Positions 54,823 through 63,991 of a stretch of 64,000 nucleotides of DNA are shown one piece after another. The DNA comes from Woeseia sp037968755. Lineage in GTDB: Bacteria > Pseudomonadota > Gammaproteobacteria > Steroidobacterales > Woeseiaceae. Both the position numbers and the translations under genes were made by a program. Where the stretch lies: assembly GCA_037968755.1 (NCBI GenBank), contig JBBKWB010000110.1, positions 1 through 64,000 of the forward strand, given 5' to 3'. Within the stretch, counting starts at the first letter, position 1. Each line of letters starts with the position of its first letter. The notes beneath the pieces are model-generated. The model was not told the origin of the DNA and made no database searches. It worked only from the letters and a program-made list of their open reading frames with translations.

Positions 54823-55396
54823 TGGACTCTCCTTTTCGATGCTCCGCATCGTAGTAGCCGAACGGCGGTTGGTATGCGTGTTGCCCGGGATTGAGGCCGA
54901 GCAATTTCCAGCCGACCTGGTCGCGATTGCCGCCGTAACTCGACATGCCAAACATGCCCATCAACGTAAGGAAGCGGACAAAACCAAAGAAGGGTGTTTG
55001 CTCCTGGCTGCCGAGATACTCGTCCTGCTTGTCTTCGTCGAGCGAGGAGAAAGTATTGTTGCCGGCGATCCCGTCCTGGAAGCCTGATAACCCTCCGCGC
55101 AGAAATTCGAGTTGCGGTGCCATGAAATCGCCCATGGCTTTGTCAACAAACCAAATGACGCCCGCTTCGTGCGCGCCCGGTGTGTCAGTTGTTGGAAAGA
55201 TGCGTGACGCAATCGCAGCCAGTTCCTGAGCTTCGTTGGCCGTAAGAATGTCGAAAGCTGCTGCAGAGTCGCGCGCGCTGCACGCGATTTGTGCCAATGC
55301 TGCCAGGCCGGGAATGCCGGCCCGCAATGCGGCGCTGCCGACAAATGAGCCGCTGCCCTGCAGGAACAGCCGCCGGGATACCTCGTTGCTACCCAT
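54812..55396 (-). CDS. Gluconate 2-dehydrogenase subunit 3 family protein, TAT signal
   Basis: A 194-residue small subunit. The N-terminus MGSNEVSRRLFLQGSGSFVG contains a twin-arginine motif (SRRLFLQ), followed by a hydrophobic segment and a Cys-containing AQIACSAR. The body (EAQELAAIASRIFPTTDTPGAHEAG, then WFVDKAMGDF and FGMSSYGGNRDQVGWKLLG) is the typical subunit 3 pattern. It probably carries the folded GMC subunit to the periplasm through the TAT system. Its start precedes and overlaps the GMC gene. Confidence 0.9.
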   Translation of the reverse strand: MGSNEVSRRLFLQGSGSFVGSAALRAGIPGLAALAQIACSARDSAAAFDILTANEAQELAAIASRIFPTTDTPGAHEAGVIWFVDKAMGDFMAPQLEFLRGGLSGFQDGIAGNNTFSSLDEDKQDEYLGSQEQTPFFGFVRFLTLMGMFGMSSYGGNRDQVGWKLLGLNPGQHAYQPPFGYYDAEHRKGESNGD

Positions 55397-55746
55397 AAAT
55401 CTGACCCCCCGGTCGTATGCGTTACTCAGCTGCCAGTTACGCCTGCCGGGTACCGCCCGGACGAATTTGCGATGCAGCCGATTCGACTATAAATATAATA
55501 GAAACAGCAATTTATAGATTTTCTTCGACAGTCACAAGGGTTGCTGCCCTGTGCGACGATGGCCAGACTGATGTGAGCCCTACTGCCTTCATGACATTGA
55601 TTCACAGCCGTCGCGCGGGCTACCGTCAATCTGTGCCCATTCGTGCCTGATCAGTCGCCGGTCGGATACTACCCGCCATCGGGCAGATCACCTAGTATGG
55701 TGCAACAGCATGGCGGCATGTACGGCGAATAACAGCGGGCAACAGA
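55397..55746. other. Divergent intergenic region, GDH subunit 3 / uraH
   Basis: 350 bases that must contain promoters for both directions. One segment (55486-55525) is markedly AT-rich (ACTATAAATATAATAG and following), a likely promoter or upstream activating stretch. No gene or strong hairpin was seen. Confidence 0.5.
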
Positions 55747-56094
55747 ATGGGACGACTGACTACACATGTACTGGACACGGCGCAGGGCCGACCGGGTCGC
55801 GGCATAGCGATCAGCCTGTATCGCAGGGATGCAGAACCGAAACTGCTTGTGCGCACAACAACCAATGCCGATGGTCGCACCGATGCGCCGCTGCTAGATG
55901 ATGACAGCTGGCGTGCCGGCCACTACGAATTGCAGTTTGCTGTTGCCGAGTATTTCGCGGGCACCGGCTTGCCGCAGTCGGATCCGCCATTCCTCGATGA
56001 AGTGGTGATCCGCTTTGCACTCGCGGACGACGGTCACTACCACGTGCCCTTGCTGGTTTCTCCGTGGAGCTACTCGACCTATCGTGGTAGCTAG
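55747..56094 (+). CDS. uraH: 5-hydroxyisourate hydrolase (transthyretin-like)
   Basis: A 115-residue enzyme that opens 5-hydroxyisourate to OHCU in urate degradation. N-terminal LTTHVLDTAQGRPG and the C-terminal YRGS tetrapeptide are the diagnostic family motifs, with HYHVPLLVSPWSYSTY before it. No signal peptide, so it is cytoplasmic. It is separated from xdhA by a repeat element, and the other urate genes follow downstream in the same direction. Confidence 0.96.
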   Translation: MGRLTTHVLDTAQGRPGRGIAISLYRRDAEPKLLVRTTTNADGRTDAPLLDDDSWRAGHYELQFAVAEYFAGTGLPQSDPPFLDEVVIRFALADDGHYHVPLLVSPWSYSTYRGS

Positions 56095-56342
56095 CCTGCA
56101 TCATTCACGAAGGCGGTACCGAACACGATTAAGTCGATGAGAAAACAATCGAAATGAACAACGTGCAGAAATACACACTGCGGTCGCACCCGGCACCTAT
56201 CACGATTGTGCCGGCCCGTGGCGGCGCATCGCTTGCTCTTCCTGCAAGGCATAGCTACCGCTATGCCTCTCAGTCCAGAGCGGCGCGCTGCGCTCGCCAC
56301 GAACCGGCACAACTGCGATCACTCATGAATAATGCAGGCTAG
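56091..56342. repeat. Nested inverted-repeat element, about 250 bp (MITE-like)
   Basis: Outer arms: CTAGCCTGCAT at 56091 and ATGCAGGCTAG ending at 56342, extending to 18 of 20 matched bases. Inside, about 56197-56222 pairs imperfectly with 56295-56320 (shared core TTGTGCCGG / CCGGCACAA), and a central hairpin GGCATAGC / GCTATGCC occurs near 56248-56268. It begins within the last codons of uraH (including its stop) and ends before xdhA. A 63-codon open frame inside it is not considered a gene. Confidence 0.75.
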
Positions 56343-56360
56343 GCGTGCCGTCGACCGACC

Positions 56361-57884
56361 ATGAATAACCGAACTACCGATACATTGCGTTTCGTGCTCG
56401 ACGGCGAAGTGATCGAGCTTCGCGATGTCGCGCCGACCCGCACGGTCCTGCAGTTCCTGCGCGAAGACCTGCATCGAACGGGCAGCAAAGAAGGCTGCGC
56501 AGAAGGCGATTGTGGCGCCTGCACCGTCGTGGTTGCCGAGCCGGACGCAGACGGTCGCTTGCGAGCTCGCGCGGTAAATGCCTGCATCCAGTTCCTGCCG
56601 ACGCTCGATGGCAAGGAACTGTTGACAGTGGAAAGCCTGCGCGGCGCGGACGGTGTTCTGCATCCGGTGCAACAAGCTATGGTTGACTGCCATGGCTCGC
56701 AATGCGGCTTTTGCACGCCGGGCTTCGTGATGTCGCTGTTCGCGTTGTACAAGAATGCGACGAGCGCAGACCGGGTTACGGTCGATGATGCTATCGCTGG
56801 CAACCTGTGCCGCTGTACCGGCTACCGACCGATCGTTGCTGCTGCCCAGGATATGTACAGGCGCGCGCCGAAGGAAAGCGACAGCTGGTTGCTGTCGCAA
56901 GCGGCTGCCATCAGTTCAGACGAGGCGCAGCGCGTGGCGCGTCTTGAATCCATTCAACACGACGCGACCCTGGCCTTGCAGCAGGGTGAACAGCGCTACT
57001 TTGCGCCGCGCACCGCTGTGGAGTTTGCCGGGCTGTTAGCTGATTACCCTCAAGCGACCGTGCTCGCTGGTGGCACCGACGTCGGCCTGTGGGTGACGAA
57101 GCTGCATCGCGAATTGCAGACCGTAATTTATACCGGGCGAGTTGCTGAGCTAATGCACACAGATCTGGACGATACGCACTTGTCCATCGGCGCGGCGGTA
57201 ACCCTGAGTGACGCCATGCCCGCGCTGCTCGAGCATTTTCCAAGTTTGCACGAGCTGTTCACGCGCTTTGCGTCACCGCCGATTCGAAATGCCGGCACAC
57301 TGGGTGGCAACGTGGCTAATGGATCGCCGATCGGCGATTCGATGCCGGCGCTGCTGGCTGCCGACGCAATAGTCGTTCTGCACAGCGCCAATGGTGTCCG
57401 CGAGTTGCCACTCGCCGCGTTTTATCTCGACTACCAGAAGAACGCTTTGCAGGCTGGCGAATTTGTCGAGCGCATTCGCATACCGCGATTGATGAATAAT
57501 GATCACCTGCGTTCTTACAAGATTTCAAAACGTTTTGACCAGGATATTTCCGCAGTTTGTGCGGCCTACCGGCTGCGCCTGGATGACAGCAACAAGATTC
57601 TCGAAGCGCGCGTCGCGTACGGCGGTGTGGCGGCAACGCCGAAACGTGCGGCGCACTGCGAAGCAGCACTCGAGGGCGAATTGCTTGGCTCGGAAGTCAT
57701 CGCCAAAGCCGCCGCCGCGCTGCGTAAGGATTTCGCGCCGATCAGCGACATGCGTGCGAGCGATCAATATCGCCAGCAGATTGCGGGTAACCTGCTGCAA
57801 CGCCTGCATGCCGATATCATAGCCGATCAGAACGGCATACCAATGACCGGGATTTACGAGTATGGACGCCGTCAGCAAGCCTGA
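56361..57884 (+). CDS. xdhA: Xanthine dehydrogenase, small subunit (2Fe-2S and FAD)
   Basis: A 507-residue subunit. Two 2Fe-2S domains: plant-type SKEGCAEGDCGACTVV with a later Cys, and the second with QCGFCTPGF and LCRCTGYRPIV. The FAD domain (residues about 200-370) includes VLAGGTDVGLWV and NAGTLGGNVANGSPIGDSMP; a CO-dehydrogenase-flavoprotein C-terminal domain follows. With XdhB it oxidises hypoxanthine to xanthine to urate. It overlaps xdhB by 23 bases. Confidence 0.96.
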   Translation: MNNRTTDTLRFVLDGEVIELRDVAPTRTVLQFLREDLHRTGSKEGCAEGDCGACTVVVAEPDADGRLRARAVNACIQFLPTLDGKELLTVESLRGADGVLHPVQQAMVDCHGSQCGFCTPGFVMSLFALYKNATSADRVTVDDAIAGNLCRCTGYRPIVAAAQDMYRRAPKESDSWLLSQAAAISSDEAQRVARLESIQHDATLALQQGEQRYFAPRTAVEFAGLLADYPQATVLAGGTDVGLWVTKLHRELQTVIYTGRVAELMHTDLDDTHLSIGAAVTLSDAMPALLEHFPSLHELFTRFASPPIRNAGTLGGNVANGSPIGDSMPALLAADAIVVLHSANGVRELPLAAFYLDYQKNALQAGEFVERIRIPRLMNNDHLRSYKISKRFDQDISAVCAAYRLRLDDSNKILEARVAYGGVAATPKRAAHCEAALEGELLGSEVIAKAAAALRKDFAPISDMRASDQYRQQIAGNLLQRLHADIIADQNGIPMTGIYEYGRRQQA

Positions 57885-60195
57885 AGCCACCGGGGTTGCC
57901 GGCGCGGCCGGCAGCGCGATCCCACATGACAGTGCTCACCTGCACGTCAGTGGTGAGGCAACCTATACCGACGATATCCCCGAGCCTCGCGGCGTACTGC
58001 ATGTCGCGGTCGGCATGAGCAGCCGTCCGCATGCCCGGATCCTCAACATGAATCTTGATGCTGTACGGGCGGCGCCGGGTGTCGTTGATGTCATCACAGC
58101 CAACGATATTCCCGGCGACAACAATTGCGGCCCGATAGTCGCCGACGATCCGATACTGGCGGAAGGCGTGGTTCAGTACGTCGGTCAGGCTGTGTTCGCA
58201 GTGGCAGCTCGCACAGTCGATGAAGCACGCAAGGCGGTTTTGCTCGCGAACATCGAGTACGAAGACCTTGAAGCCATCATCGATCCGCGCAGTGCCATTG
58301 CGAAAAACTCGTTTGTATTGCCCTCGGAAACCCTGCAACGCGGCGATACGGCGGCCGCCATAAGCACCTCGGCGCATCGCCTGCAGGGACAGGTAGAGCT
58401 CGGCGGCCAGGACCAGTTCTATCTTGAGGGTCAGATTGCGATGGCACTGCCGCGCGAGGACGGCGACCTCTTTGTTTACAGCTCAACCCAACACCCTGGC
58501 GAGGTGCAAAACCTGGTAGCGCATGCGCTGGGTCGCCTTTCGAAAGATGTTGTCGTTGAATGCAGGCGTATGGGCGGTGCGTTCGGCGGCAAGGAAAGCC
58601 AGCCTGCGCTGATCGCGTGCATCGCCGGCCTGCTGGCATCGCGTACGCGAAAACCTTGCAAGTTGCGTCTTGATCGTGACGTTGACATGCAGATGACCGG
58701 CAAGCGCCATGACTTTGTGATCGACTACGACGTGGGCTTTGATGACAACGGTCGCATCAACGGAATTGACTTCATGTTTGCGTCGCGCTGCGGCATGTCG
58801 GCTGACCTGTCCGGTGCGATCAACGACCGCACGATGTTCCATTGCGACAACGCGTACTACCTCGAAAGCGTGAAGATTTTGTCGCACCGCTGCAAGACCC
58901 ACACGGTTTCGAACACTGCGTTTCGCGGGTTCGGCGGGCCGCAGGGCATGTACGGGATCGAGTATGCAATTGACGATATCGCGCGCTATTTGCGGAAAGA
59001 TCCGCTGGCGGTTCGCCGCGCGAACTATTACGGCATTGACGACCGTAATGTCACGCCATATCTGCAGGTGGTCGAGGATAATATTCTCGACGAGATCACA
59101 GACCGCCTCGAAGAAAGCTCTGACTACGGCGCACGCCGCGCGCAGATCGCCGAATTCAATTCCAGCAATACGCTGTTGAAACGCGGTATCGCTATTACGC
59201 CGGTGAAATTCGGCATTTCATTCACGGCGACACATCTCAATCAGGCTGGTGCGTTGCTGCATGTTTACACCGATGGCTCGGTGCACCTGAATCACGGCGG
59301 CACGGAAATGGGGCAGGGCCTGTTCACCAAGGTTGCCCAGGTTGTCGCTGACGAGCTGCAGATCGACATCGACAACATCAAAATCACCGCATCCGATACC
59401 AGCAAAGTGCCGAACGCCTCGGCAACGGCGGCGTCAAGCGGCGCGGACCTCAACGGTAAGGCGGCACAAGCTGCTGCACGTACGGTGAAAGGCCGCCTGA
59501 TTCGGTTCGCCGCGGAACACTTTCGCGTCGCCGAGGCGGACGTTGAGTTTCGTAATAACCATGTGTACGCAGGCAAGGACAAGGTCCGTTTCGCGGAGCT
59601 TGTGAAGCTCGCGTGGTTTGCGCGGATTTCCCTGTCCTCAACGGGCTTTTACAGCACGCCGAAAATCAACTATGACCGCGACACGTTCAGCGGCCGGCCG
59701 TTTTATTACTACGCGTACGGTGCTGCCGTCTCTGAGGTCATCATCGATACACTCACTGGCGAAAACCGCATGCTGCGCGTGGACATTCTGCACGACTGCG
59801 GACGCTCGCTGAATCCTGCGATCGACATGGGCCAGATCGAGGGTGGGTTTATCCAGGGTGTCGGCTGGCTGACCAGCGAAGAACTCTGGTGGAATAAGGG
59901 CGGCGAGCTTAAGACGCATGCGCCGTCCACTTACAAGATTCCGCTGTGCTCGGATGTGCCCGCTGACTTCCACGTCGAGATACTCGAATCCGGCAAGAAT
60001 CGCGAAGACAGCATATTCCGTTCAAAGGCGGTGGGCGAGCCGCCGCTGATGCTCGGTCTGTCCGTGTTCTTTGCCCTGCGCGATGCAGTCGCGGCTTGCG
60101 GACCGGCGGGTTGCCGCCCGCCGCTGCGTGCGCCGGCTACGCCTGAAGCGGTGCTGGACGCCGTGCGCGCCGTTAGCGAATCAGCCAATGACTGA
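57862..60195 (+). CDS. xdhB: Xanthine dehydrogenase, molybdopterin-binding large subunit
   Basis: A 777-residue subunit with the molybdenum cofactor. It has the N-terminal ald_xan_dh domain (HVSGEATYTDDIPEPRGVLH) and catalytic-domain motifs GQDQFYLEGQIA, RRMGGAFGGKES, NTAFRGFGGPQGMYGIEYA and the Glu base in VGEPPLMLGLSVFFAL. The pyrimidine-adjacent Arg in AFRGFG is conserved. Start ATG lies inside the end of xdhA; its own end overlaps xdhC by 8 bases, so all three are translationally coupled. Confidence 0.97.
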   Translation: MDAVSKPEATGVAGAAGSAIPHDSAHLHVSGEATYTDDIPEPRGVLHVAVGMSSRPHARILNMNLDAVRAAPGVVDVITANDIPGDNNCGPIVADDPILAEGVVQYVGQAVFAVAARTVDEARKAVLLANIEYEDLEAIIDPRSAIAKNSFVLPSETLQRGDTAAAISTSAHRLQGQVELGGQDQFYLEGQIAMALPREDGDLFVYSSTQHPGEVQNLVAHALGRLSKDVVVECRRMGGAFGGKESQPALIACIAGLLASRTRKPCKLRLDRDVDMQMTGKRHDFVIDYDVGFDDNGRINGIDFMFASRCGMSADLSGAINDRTMFHCDNAYYLESVKILSHRCKTHTVSNTAFRGFGGPQGMYGIEYAIDDIARYLRKDPLAVRRANYYGIDDRNVTPYLQVVEDNILDEITDRLEESSDYGARRAQIAEFNSSNTLLKRGIAITPVKFGISFTATHLNQAGALLHVYTDGSVHLNHGGTEMGQGLFTKVAQVVADELQIDIDNIKITASDTSKVPNASATAASSGADLNGKAAQAAARTVKGRLIRFAAEHFRVAEADVEFRNNHVYAGKDKVRFAELVKLAWFARISLSSTGFYSTPKINYDRDTFSGRPFYYYAYGAAVSEVIIDTLTGENRMLRVDILHDCGRSLNPAIDMGQIEGGFIQGVGWLTSEELWWNKGGELKTHAPSTYKIPLCSDVPADFHVEILESGKNREDSIFRSKAVGEPPLMLGLSVFFALRDAVAACGPAGCRPPLRAPATPEAVLDAVRAVSESAND

Positions 60196-61369
60196 CTGGA
60201 TTCGTGACGCCCTTCGTTATCGCGCCGCCGGTGAGCCCGTAGTAAGAGTGACGGTTGCAGGCCTGCGCGGTTCCGGACCACGCGAAGTTGGCGCGACGAT
60301 GTTGGTTAGCGGCCGAGACATCTGCGGCACGATAGGCGGTGGCGAGCTTGAGTATCAAGCCACGAAGATCGCTGCGCGCTTGCTGGCTGATGGCGAAACC
60401 GGCAAGCAAACTAATGGTGCGAAACGTGACCAGCCTGTCGCCCTGGTTCACGGCGGCAGTGACAGCAATGCGGGCAACAAGAAAGCCGCGGTGAACGACG
60501 GTAAGTCAGCGCGCGGTTTCCTGCGCCGCTTCCCGCTCGGTAGCAACTGTGGCCAGTGTTGCGGCGGCGTAGTCGACGTTCTGTTCCAGCGACTGGACAG
60601 TATTGCCTGCTTCGACGAACTCGTCGCTGACTGGCAGAACCGTAACGACTGCGCTTTGTTGACGGTTCTGGATGAGTCGGGCCAGCCGCAAAATATATTA
60701 CTTGATAGCGGCAACCGGCGCGCGCCGCCTGATTTGCTTGAAGCGCGCGAACACGATGACGTACTGCGCGTTCTTGACGAATGCAAGCCGGCCCAGCGCA
60801 TGGATACACCGGGCCGCAGCGGCCACTTCGTACTCGTTGAGCCTTTGCTCGGCGAGCGCCTCGAGCTCGCTGTATTTGGCGCGGGCCATGTAGGCAGTGC
60901 CGTCGTGCGTTTGCTCTCCGGGCTGGACGCGAATATTCGCTGGGTAGACAGTCGGCGCGCTGTGTTTCCGCCCACCTTGCCTGCGAGTGTGCAGGCAGTT
61001 GAGAGCGCGGATCCGGCTCTCGAGGTAGCGGCGTTGCCGGCGAATGCATTTTTCCTGGTGATGACCCACAGCCATGCGTTGGACTTTGCGATTACCGCCG
61101 CCATACTGCGACGCGCAGACGCTGCCTATTGCGGCTTGATCGGTTCGATCGCCAAACGCCGGCGCTTCGAAGCGCGCCTCGGCAAGCTTGGCTTTGGCGA
61201 CGGCGATCTCAAACGTCTTATTTGCCCCATCGGTATTGCCGGCATCACGGGCAAGAAGCCGCAGGAAATTGCGATTGCTGTCAGTGCAGAAATACTGCGC
61301 CGGCATGAACGAATGCAGTCTGCGACAAGCACGCCGCCGGCTCTTGTCCAGACGCTCCGATCCACATAA
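60188..61369 (+). CDS. xdhC: XdhC-type molybdenum cofactor insertion protein
   Basis: About 393 residues. It binds and modifies (sulfurates) Moco and hands it to XdhAB. Conserved: GSGPREVGATMLVSG, ICGTIGGGELEYQA, PLGSNCGQCCGGVVDV (Cys motif), and the C-terminal Rossmann domain LAVFGAGHVGSAVVRLL with the GLIGSIAKRRRFEARL and ICPIGI motifs. Residues about 70-110 form a Lys/Asn/Gly-rich insertion (TGKQTNGAKRDQ and on) not usual in the family. ATG 60188 is chosen over an earlier in-frame start within xdhB. Confidence 0.93.
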   Translation: MTDWIRDALRYRAAGEPVVRVTVAGLRGSGPREVGATMLVSGRDICGTIGGGELEYQATKIAARLLADGETGKQTNGAKRDQPVALVHGGSDSNAGNKKAAVNDGKSARGFLRRFPLGSNCGQCCGGVVDVLFQRLDSIACFDELVADWQNRNDCALLTVLDESGQPQNILLDSGNRRAPPDLLEAREHDDVLRVLDECKPAQRMDTPGRSGHFVLVEPLLGERLELAVFGAGHVGSAVVRLLSGLDANIRWVDSRRAVFPPTLPASVQAVESADPALEVAALPANAFFLVMTHSHALDFAITAAILRRADAAYCGLIGSIAKRRRFEARLGKLGFGDGDLKRLICPIGIAGITGKKPQEIAIAVSAEILRRHERMQSATSTPPALVQTLRST

Positions 61370-61381
61370 CAAGAATTGCCC

Positions 61382-62575
61382 ATGGAAGCTTATTTCGTTG
61401 ACTGGCTGAACCTGCTCGGACGCTGGGTTCATTTAATTACCGGTATTGCCTGGATCGGTTCGTCGTTCTATTTCATCTGGCTCGATAATCATCTCGAAGC
61501 GCCGGCCGATTCTGCGGACGACGCGAAGGGCGTCGGCGGCGAGTTGTGGTCGGTGCACGGCGGTGGGTTCTACCACGCTCAGAAATACCGGACGGCGCCA
61601 GCCAGCATTCCGCCAACCCTGCACTGGTTTAAATGGGAGGCCTATAGCACCTGGATCTCCGGCATGTTTCTGCTGGCCCTGATTTACTGGTACGGCGCCA
61701 GTATTTATCTGATCGATCCCGCCGTAGCGCCCCTGTCGCCCGCCGCTGCCGTCGGCATCGGCGCCGGTGTGTTGGTGCTGGGCTGGCTCGTTTACGACGG
61801 CTTGTGCCGCTCGCCGTTAGCCAAGAGTGATGGCCTGCTCGGCCTGGTCCTGTTTGCGCTGGTGGCGTTTCTCGCCTGGGGGCTGTGCCAGGTATTCAGC
61901 GGGCGCGGCGCCTACATCCACTACGGTTCAGTGCTCGGCAGCATCATGGTCGCAAACGTATTCTTCGTGATCATCCCCGGCCAGCGACGCATGGTCGCGG
62001 CAGCCGAGAAGGGCGATACGCCGGACCCGGCTGACGGCATCCGTGCCAAGCAACGTTCCGTGCACAACACGTACTTCACTTTGCCAGTGCTGTTCGTGAT
62101 GACCAGCAATCATTTCGCGGCGACGTTCAATCACGAATACAACTGGGCAGTCCTGATTGGTATTTCGCTGGCGGGCGCATTGATTCGTGTCTGGTTTGTT
62201 GCCCGTCACAAGGGCAAAGCCCATCCCGCACCATTGCTTGGGGCGGCAGCCCTGCTGATTGCGGTCGCAATTACTATCGCGCCGCGAGAGAGCGGTGGCG
62301 CGTTAGGCGTGGTCGGCATGAATGAAGTGTGGCCGGTTATCGAGGCGCGCTGTGTAAGCTGCCATGCCGCACAACCGACGCATCCTGCGTTCCCTGCACC
62401 GCCAGCGGGCGTCCTGCTGGAGACCACCGAACAAGTTCGCGCGGAACGCGAGCGCATCTATCAACAAACCGTGGTCACGAAAGTCATGCCGATTGGCAAC
62501 CTGACGGCAATGACGGACCAGGAGCGCTCCATTATCGCTGCCTGGTATCAAAGCAGTAAGGAGCAACATGACTGA
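61382..62575 (+). CDS. puuD: Urate hydroxylase PuuD with cytochrome c domain
   Basis: About 397 residues. The N-terminal 270 residues form a membrane domain (LLGRWVHLITGIAWIGSSFYF, YYGASIYLID-like helices, FVMTSNHF) of the PuuD type; the C-terminus is a cytochrome c domain with CVSCHAAQPTHP and a later Met-containing VMPIGNLTAM. It oxidises urate to 5-hydroxyisourate, and electrons can pass to the respiratory chain. It replaces uricase or HpxO, neither of which is seen. The ATG is chosen over TTG two codons upstream. Confidence 0.93.
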   Translation: MEAYFVDWLNLLGRWVHLITGIAWIGSSFYFIWLDNHLEAPADSADDAKGVGGELWSVHGGGFYHAQKYRTAPASIPPTLHWFKWEAYSTWISGMFLLALIYWYGASIYLIDPAVAPLSPAAAVGIGAGVLVLGWLVYDGLCRSPLAKSDGLLGLVLFALVAFLAWGLCQVFSGRGAYIHYGSVLGSIMVANVFFVIIPGQRRMVAAAEKGDTPDPADGIRAKQRSVHNTYFTLPVLFVMTSNHFAATFNHEYNWAVLIGISLAGALIRVWFVARHKGKAHPAPLLGAAALLIAVAITIAPRESGGALGVVGMNEVWPVIEARCVSCHAAQPTHPAFPAPPAGVLLETTEQVRAERERIYQQTVVTKVMPIGNLTAMTDQERSIIAAWYQSSKEQHD

Positions 62576-63485
62576 CGACGTTTATCCACGCGACTTGTGC
62601 GGCTACGCGGACACACCACCTGCCGCCGACTGGCCCAACGGTGCGCGCCTCGCATTGCAGTTTGTCGTGAACTACGAGGAAGGGGCGGAGAATTGCGTGT
62701 TGCATGGTGATGCGGCGTCCGAGGCGTTTCTTTCCGAAATCATCGGCGCACCGGCGATTGCCGGCATGCGCCACATGAACATGGAGTCGATGTATGAGTA
62801 CGGTTCGCGTGCCGGCTTCTGGCGCTTGCATCGGATCTTCACCGAGCGCGATTTACCCGTCACCGTATTTGGCGTCGCTATGGCGCTCGCGAGAAACCCG
62901 CATGCTGTCGATGCTATGTGGGCTGCCAACTGGGAAGTTGCCAGCCACGGCTACCGCTGGATAGACTATCAGCACATTGATGAATCGACCGAGCGCGCAC
63001 ATTTGCAGCGCGCCATTGAGGTACATCGCGAAGCGACTGGCGAACGTCCGAGCGGCTGGTATCTCGGTCGCTGCAGCCCGAACAGTCACCGGCTGGTTGC
63101 AGAAGAAGGCGGCTTCGCCTACAACGCGGATTCGTACGCAGATGACCTGCCGTACTGGGATTACCAGTTTGCTGTTCCGCAGCTCATGGTGCCGTACACG
63201 CTCGACGCCAACGACATGCGCTTTGCAACGCCACAAGGTTTCAATTCCGGCCAGCAGTTCTTCGAGTATCTGAAAGACAGCTTCGATGTCCTGTATGCGG
63301 AGGGCGCGAGCGTGCCGAAGATGATGTCAGTTGGCTTGCATTGCCGGCTGGCCGGACACCCCGGACGTGCAGCGGCACTAATGCGCTTCCTGGATTACGT
63401 TGCGGAGCATGCAGACGTCTGGGTCTGCAGGCGCATCGACATCGCTGAGCACTGGCATTCGCGACACCCGGCGAAAGCGCGCTGA
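62568..63485 (+). CDS. puuE: Allantoinase, polysaccharide-deacetylase type
   Basis: A 305-residue enzyme that hydrolyses allantoin to allantoate. It has the NodB-like fold: FVVNYEEGAENCVLHGD, WEVASHGYRWIDYQ (His-containing motif), GWYLGRCSPNSHRLVAEEGGF and MMSVGLHCRLAGHPGRA. This arrangement is specific to PuuE and differs from metal-dependent amidohydrolase allantoinases. AAGGAG lies 5 bases before the ATG, which overlaps the puuD stop. Confidence 0.96.
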   Translation: MTDDVYPRDLCGYADTPPAADWPNGARLALQFVVNYEEGAENCVLHGDAASEAFLSEIIGAPAIAGMRHMNMESMYEYGSRAGFWRLHRIFTERDLPVTVFGVAMALARNPHAVDAMWAANWEVASHGYRWIDYQHIDESTERAHLQRAIEVHREATGERPSGWYLGRCSPNSHRLVAEEGGFAYNADSYADDLPYWDYQFAVPQLMVPYTLDANDMRFATPQGFNSGQQFFEYLKDSFDVLYAEGASVPKMMSVGLHCRLAGHPGRAAALMRFLDYVAEHADVWVCRRIDIAEHWHSRHPAKAR

Positions 63486-63487
63486 AG

Positions 63488-63991
63488 ATGTTTGAGAAGA
63501 TAAACAAACAGGCGTTCGTTGCTCGCTACGGTGGAATCTACGAGCATTCTGCATGGGTAGCAGAGCAATCTCATGCGCTCCTGCCTGACCGATACTCGCT
63601 CACCGTGCTGGCAACGGTAATGGCGGATTGCGTTGATCGTGCAAGTGACGATGACAAGCTGCAATTGATTCGTGCGCACCCGGACCTCGCCGGGCGCGCT
63701 GCGATCCAGGGCGAGTTGACAGTCGAGTCGTCGGGGGAGCAGGCCAGTGCCGGCATAGACCAGTGCACGCCGGAAGAGTTTGCACGCTTTCAGGATATGA
63801 ACGGCCGCTACAAGGCCAGGTTCGACTTTCCGTTTGTAATGGCCGTACGCGGCAGTAATCGCCATGCGATCCTCGCGGCATTTGCAGAGCGCCTGCAGAA
63901 TTCGGCGAGTGAGGAATTTGCGCGGGCACTCGCGGAAATCCATAAAATTGCCCGCTTGCGCCTCGACGCGCTGCAGGCAGAACAGGAATGA
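63488..63991 (+). CDS. uraD: OHCU decarboxylase
   Basis: A 167-residue helical enzyme that converts 2-oxo-4-hydroxy-4-carboxy-5-ureidoimidazoline to (S)-allantoin. The signature is KLQLIRAHPDLAGRAA with the catalytic His, the middle FARFQDMNGRYKARFDFPFVMAVRGS, and the C-terminal EIHKIARLRLD. It starts 3 bases after puuE. Its stop overlaps the start of the next frame. Confidence 0.96.
   Translation: MFEKINKQAFVARYGGIYEHSAWVAEQSHALLPDRYSLTVLATVMADCVDRASDDDKLQLIRAHPDLAGRAAIQGELTVESSGEQASAGIDQCTPEEFARFQDMNGRYKARFDFPFVMAVRGSNRHAILAAFAERLQNSASEEFARALAEIHKIARLRLDALQAEQE

Noticed and set aside
56154..56342. 62-codon frame between uraH and xdhA
   Set aside because: It lies wholly within the nested inverted-repeat element and has low-complexity composition.
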